A DNA stretch of 64,000 nucleotides, from assembly GCF_001307105.1 (NCBI RefSeq), contig NZ_LGYN01000029.1, forward strand, positions 90,544 to 154,543, in the 5' to 3' direction. The DNA is from Bacillus australimaris (GTDB taxonomy: Bacteria; Bacillota; Bacilli; Bacillales; Bacillaceae). Made by a program: the position numbers and the translations under genes. Below the pieces are notes generated by a model. That model did not search any database, was not told the DNA's origin, and saw nothing but the letters and a program-made list of their open reading frames with translations. Position 1 is the stretch's first letter; every line of letters begins with the position of its first letter. Positions 62,001-64,000 of the stretch are shown piece after piece.

Positions 62001-64000
62001 ACGTTCCGCCTCAAACAGAATCAGAGCGTCTGTTGGCGCAAATTTGGGAGGAAGTTCTTGAAGTGCCGCAAATCGGCAGGCATGATCATTTCTTTGAATG
62101 CGGGGGGCATTCACTGCGCGGCATGAAAATGCTGAACAGGCTGTATGAAGAGATGCAGGTAGAGCTTACCTTGAAAACTTTATTTGAATTTCCAACATTA
62201 GATGCGTTTGCTTTTGCGGTTGATCAAACGGATCAAACGGAGATCAAGCGAGTGGAGATCGCCGAAGAGGCGGCCTATTATCCAGTGACATCTGCTCAGA
62301 AAAGATTGTTTGTTTTAGAGAAAATGACTGATGCGGAGCGGAGCTATCATATGCCGGCTGCCTTAAAGCTAGAAGGGGCCTTTGATAAAAAACGATTTGA
62401 ACAGGCAATTGAACAGCTTGTCGATCGTCATGAGGCTTTTCGAACGAGCTTTGATTTCGTTCAGGGTGAACCTGTACAGCGGATTGAAACGAACATTTCT
62501 ATAGACATTGAACAAATCGAAGGGAACGGCCGAGACATACAGGAATTGATGAATGACTTTATCCGTCCATTTGATGTAGAAAAAGCGCCTCTACTTAGAA
62601 TAGGTCTCGTTTCTGTTTCTGTAAATGTCCATTATTTATTGATTGATATGCATCATATCATTTCGGATGGTGCGTCTGTTGGCATTTTAATTGAGGAACT
62701 TTCCGCCTTGTATCGAGGAGACAAACTAGAGGAATTACCTGTTCAATACAAGGATTATGCAGTTTGGTCAAAAAGTGAGGCATCTGCTGCGCAAAAAGAA
62801 GCCGAAGAGGCATTTTGGCTGGAGAAATTACAAGGGGAACTGCCTGTACTGGCACTGCCGGAAGACCTGCCAAGACCAAAGGTGCAAACATTCACAGGAG
62901 ACCGTGTCTCATTTACGATCGAAGGTTCTCTTAAATCCAAATTGGACGAACTGGTGAGAGCGCTCAACAGTACGACGTATACAGTCTTGCTTGCTGGCTA
63001 CAGTATCCTTTTAAGCAAGTTAGCAAGACAAGAGGATATTATCATCGGTTCTCCGGTTGTAGGCAGAACCCATCCTGATATTCAATCTGTGATTGGCATG
63101 TTTGTTAATACGCTGGCACTTAGAACAAAGCCAGCAGGACATCAGACAGCTGCTGAATTTGCGTCAAATGTTCATCAACTTGTGTTAGAAGCAAACGAGC
63201 ATCAGCTGTACCCGTTTGAAGAATTGGTCGATCAGGTGCAAACGGTTCGAGACACAAGCCGTCATCCCATTTTTGATGTGGTGTTCTCAATGGAAAATGC
63301 GGATATTCGTGATTTATCAATGGAAGGGCTTCACATTGTTTCACAGCCATTCGAAGAGAACATCGCCAAATTTGATTTGACCTTAACCGGTAACGAGTTG
63401 GCTGATCACATTGAGCTGGTGTTTGATTTTAATTGTTCTATCTTTCAAAAATCGTCGGTTGAAAAGTGGAAGGGTTATTTCCTTCATCTGCTGGAACAAA
63501 TGGTATCAGCGCCAGATCAATCGTTAGATCAAATGCAATTATTGTCACCGCAACAGCAGCAAAAACTGATCAGCGAATGGTCAGGAGCTGTCCTAGACGT
63601 GCCATCAGACCAAACAGTTCATGCACTAATTGAGGCTAAGGCACATGAAGCACCACACCAAAAAGCCGCGACCTTCTGCGGAACGAGCTGGACATATGAA
63701 GAACTGAACTGCCGGGCGAATACGGTCGCTTCAAGACTCATCGCGAGCGGCACAAAACAAGGAGACCGTGTTGGCATTCTCGCCCGTCCATCCCTTGACA
63801 TGACAGCCGCTGTCCTTGGTGTTCTTAAGGCAGGTGCGGCATTCGTTCCAATTGATGCGGACTATCCAGCGCAGCGAATTGCGTACATGCTGGAAGACTG
63901 CGGGGCAGAGGTACTTCTAATGCAGAAAGGGCTGACTGCACCATCATCATTCACAGGTCATGTCCTGTTGATTGAAGAGGCACTTGAAGGAGAAGCTCAC
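56009..64000 (+). CDS. srfAA: surfactin-type (pumilacidin/lichenysin-like) NRPS, subunit A, 3' end beyond window
   Basis: The frame is open to the window end: 2664 residues. ATG 56009 is six bases after the GAGGCGGAGG site; ATG 56003 abuts it. Domain order is C1 (lipo-initiating, HHIVADG 136-142), A1 (YTSGTTGKPKG 606-616), T1 (GGHS, Ser1006), C2 (HHLISDG 1183-1189), A2 (YTSGTTGKPKG 1649-1659), T2 (GGHS, Ser2035), C3 (HHIISDG 2215-2221) and the start of A3. A1 pocket residues in FDASVK (Asp653), GTPAH, LIGGE and TETCVDA match the SrfAA Glu module; A2 (FDAFMFD, ITTALFHLL, MYGPSEST) matches its Leu module. The product is thus predicted to begin acyl-Glu-Leu. Synthetase assembly is cytoplasmic and the partner subunits SrfAB-AD should follow. 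Confidence 0.95.
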   Translation, partial: MNTVYYPLTHAQKRVFYTERFYPGTSISNLGGFARLRSVSGLDPSLVVDVLQAYIRQTDTLRLRLVYRHEQEEPVQYIKPYEKQPIRMEKGWSEEEVRAWANEQIREPMPLIDSPLIEFTVFQISDQECWLFCKAHHIVADGISIILMGNRIIDLYHEMLQGVDISPVEEISFVEHIMSEQTYESSKRFQKDQAFWNEQFARIPDFASLKPHKGYEMSLHAERFSGDVPHSLKEKLRVFCEEQKVSMLSMFMSTVYIYLHRFSGMEDVVLGTFMGNRTNAKEKKMIGMFVSTIPMRASVQGSQSFLDFVKQVMADQMKILRHQKYPYNLLMNDLREREGFTGRLFDISLEYQVMQWQKKENLSFITEPIFSGSGMNDISIHVKDRWDTDTLTIDLDYRTDVFTEEEMSKMFDRFLIMLEAAVSQPDQLIGTLPLLSAGEQKELLQLGEGESFEKPAARPVHHLFDETANKYADRTAVVAENGSITYGELHQQAEKLARFLQMKGISRDVPVAVLMDRKADAMVAVFGILKAGGAYVPIDPALPEERIQFIVEDSGASIVLTEESIIQMYPGLSEKLIVQQQILLDEGSMTELVDQTVPEDLAYMIYTSGTTGKPKGVMIEHLQLHHLVHALHHEMYQGTDELQMALLAPFHFDASVKQIFAALLFGHTLHIIPRETTRNGVQLAAYYRKHQIEAADGTPAHVQLLLAADLDGLSLTHMLIGGEALPAKAARSLIEAVHMSQPDFTLWNVYGPTETCVDAAVHRLNLSELEESSEQRYVSIGKPLGHHRIYILNEQDQLQMHGAAGELCIAGIGVGRGYVNQPELTEKVFTADPFSPHERMYRTGDLVRWLPDGTIDYLGRMDDQVKIRGYRIETGEIEAVMEQVEGVDKAVVLVVDEADGEKALSAYYQARQENVSVDMLQSVIKHQLPDYMMPMYFKELDAFPLTVSGKVDRLALAALKGEKVVHAVYTAPRNDVEMKLVRLWEDILGEEKIGVYDSFFERGGHSIKAMTVLTQVQRDFQVEVPLSVLFEQQTIAALADYIAHAEKSSETVIPKAPAADHYPLSPPQQRVYMVSQLEQSTAYHMPAVVRLKGTLQLEKLTEAFEKLITRHDMLRASFHTIKGVPRQRIAPSVSFQIDQLTGRTMEENMQQFVRPFDLECAPLLRIGLQSLHDQEHLLFFDMHHLISDGLSIDLMLRELSDAYEGSVKAPLKLQYQDYAVWQEHQDFQKEEAFWLQEFSGDIPALQLLTDHQRPAVQSFAGDRVIREIDETLKAQLQELAATHHTTLYTVLLSAYYTLLAKYTGQREFVVGTPTAGRVHADLNDMIGMFVQTLALRSEVDSNGTMSQLIEQVKEKTMQAFEHQQYPFERLLEKLNVPRDFSRHPLFDTVFTLAPDHSTAQHIGDMLVEVEETNFHIAKFDLTLQAMESDQGLSFVLDYSTALFKRNTADQMLKHYVYLLEQMVQMPQEAIQTYRLLSEQEAEAQLDMWNPLPTPYPSEETIVTQFEAQVQQHGHQPALQCEDVVLSYQELDDRVNQLAHYLRENGFEKGMKAALFFERSHEMVLSVLSVLKAGGVYVPIDPDFPDERVKHFLSDSGAQFLLTHQLLRHRSVLTAFEGTIIETEDQAIAQQSNSPIDVRVLPEDLANLTYTSGTTGKPKGNMVTHRNILRTVKQSNYLTIHHEDTVMSLSNYVFDAFMFDVFGALLNGAKLIVLPKDRILNMNELSGAIETEKVSILMITTALFHLLIDMKKDSLKNVRKVLFGGERASVPHVVTALETVGKDKLVHMYGPSESTIFTTYYPVNHIEKQALTIPIGKPVSQTAVYIVDEFGHVQPPGVAGELCVAGDGLVKGYYKQPELTSEKFVKNPFRPGETMYKTGDLARWLSNGEIEFIGRIDHQVKIRGQRIELGEIEHQLLQHPQVKEAVVIAASNDTLCAYFTAEGSVSLSDLREQAGRELPVYMMPVFFMQLDELPLTNNGKVDRRALPAPDLSEQTSTEYVPPQTESERLLAQIWEEVLEVPQIGRHDHFFECGGHSLRGMKMLNRLYEEMQVELTLKTLFEFPTLDAFAFAVDQTDQTEIKRVEIAEEAAYYPVTSAQKRLFVLEKMTDAERSYHMPAALKLEGAFDKKRFEQAIEQLVDRHEAFRTSFDFVQGEPVQRIETNISIDIEQIEGNGRDIQELMNDFIRPFDVEKAPLLRIGLVSVSVNVHYLLIDMHHIISDGASVGILIEELSALYRGDKLEELPVQYKDYAVWSKSEASAAQKEAEEAFWLEKLQGELPVLALPEDLPRPKVQTFTGDRVSFTIEGSLKSKLDELVRALNSTTYTVLLAGYSILLSKLARQEDIIIGSPVVGRTHPDIQSVIGMFVNTLALRTKPAGHQTAAEFASNVHQLVLEANEHQLYPFEELVDQVQTVRDTSRHPIFDVVFSMENADIRDLSMEGLHIVSQPFEENIAKFDLTLTGNELADHIELVFDFNCSIFQKSSVEKWKGYFLHLLEQMVSAPDQSLDQMQLLSPQQQQKLISEWSGAVLDVPSDQTVHALIEAKAHEAPHQKAATFCGTSWTYEELNCRANTVASRLIASGTKQGDRVGILARPSLDMTAAVLGVLKAGAAFVPIDADYPAQRIAYMLEDCGAEVLLMQKGLTAPSSFTGHVLLIEEALEGEAH

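Overview
The window is chromosomal DNA of a Bacillus of the B. pumilus / B. safensis / B. altitudinis type. Most genes are recognisable counterparts of B. subtilis genes in nearly B. subtilis order (amhX-ycgA-ldh-lctP-ycgF-ycgG-ycgH-ycgI-nadE-aroK-ycgJ-ycgK-cah-ycgL-putM-putB-putR-yckA-yckB-yckD-nin/nucA/tlpC-srfAA). The axe/cah esterase and a surfactin-type (pumilacidin-like) synthetase fit that group. The species call is inferred from gene content only. I recognised no rRNA, tRNA, CRISPR array, prophage or insertion sequence.

Layout. 1-4200: end of an alpha/beta hydrolase, an odd short-chain dehydrogenase, AmhX amidohydrolase and the YcgA transporter. 4330-7080: L-lactate dehydrogenase and lactate permease behind two Rex-type boxes. 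7083-12636: kanosamine / neotrehalosadiamine cluster (NtdR divergent from ntdABC, then a GlcP-like sugar transporter). 12751-17972: ycgF, a small membrane protein, ycgG, ycgH, ycgI, nadE. 17973-28544: a seven-gene catabolic operon of unknown substrate (citryl-CoA-lyase-like protein, aldehyde dehydrogenase, type I dehydroquinase, TPP enzyme, cupin, class III CoA-transferase, MFS carrier), followed by a convergent carrier gene and an IclR regulator. It sits where B. subtilis has tmrB. 28545-29466: aroK and the remnant of a second aroK copy. 29467-40118: ycgJ, ycgK, a nitrilase-family amidase, cah, ycgL, proline degradation (putM, putB, putR, no putP) and an ArsB pump. 40120-47136: yckAB, yckD, a metallo-hydrolase, an Lrp regulator with an AAC(3)-type acetyltransferase, then nin, tlpC and nucA. 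47400-55455: an ATP-dependent hydantoinase operon with its own polyamine-type ABC transporter. 55456-64000: a long leader and the first 2664 codons of srfAA, which continues past the window.

The most notable signals are regulatory. (1) The srfAA leader carries two ComA-type boxes within an array of TTTCGG-like half-sites, then a good match to a cyclic-di-GMP-I (GEMM-I) riboswitch followed by an intrinsic terminator. Quorum sensing and c-di-GMP may thus both control lipopeptide synthesis. (2) The unknown catabolic operon and the promoter region of its IclR gene each carry a pair of 15-bp TTCC-N7-(G/A)GAA-like sites, in both places spaced exactly 20 bp apart, so the IclR protein very likely controls both. 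(3) A second aroK promoter, leader and terminator survive with nearly the whole coding region deleted.

The conserved backbone is interrupted by accessory blocks: ntd in place of mdr-ycgE, the IclR operon in place of tmrB, and the hydantoinase operon in place of hxlABR. Comparisons with B. subtilis rest on recalled gene order and sequences, not on a search.
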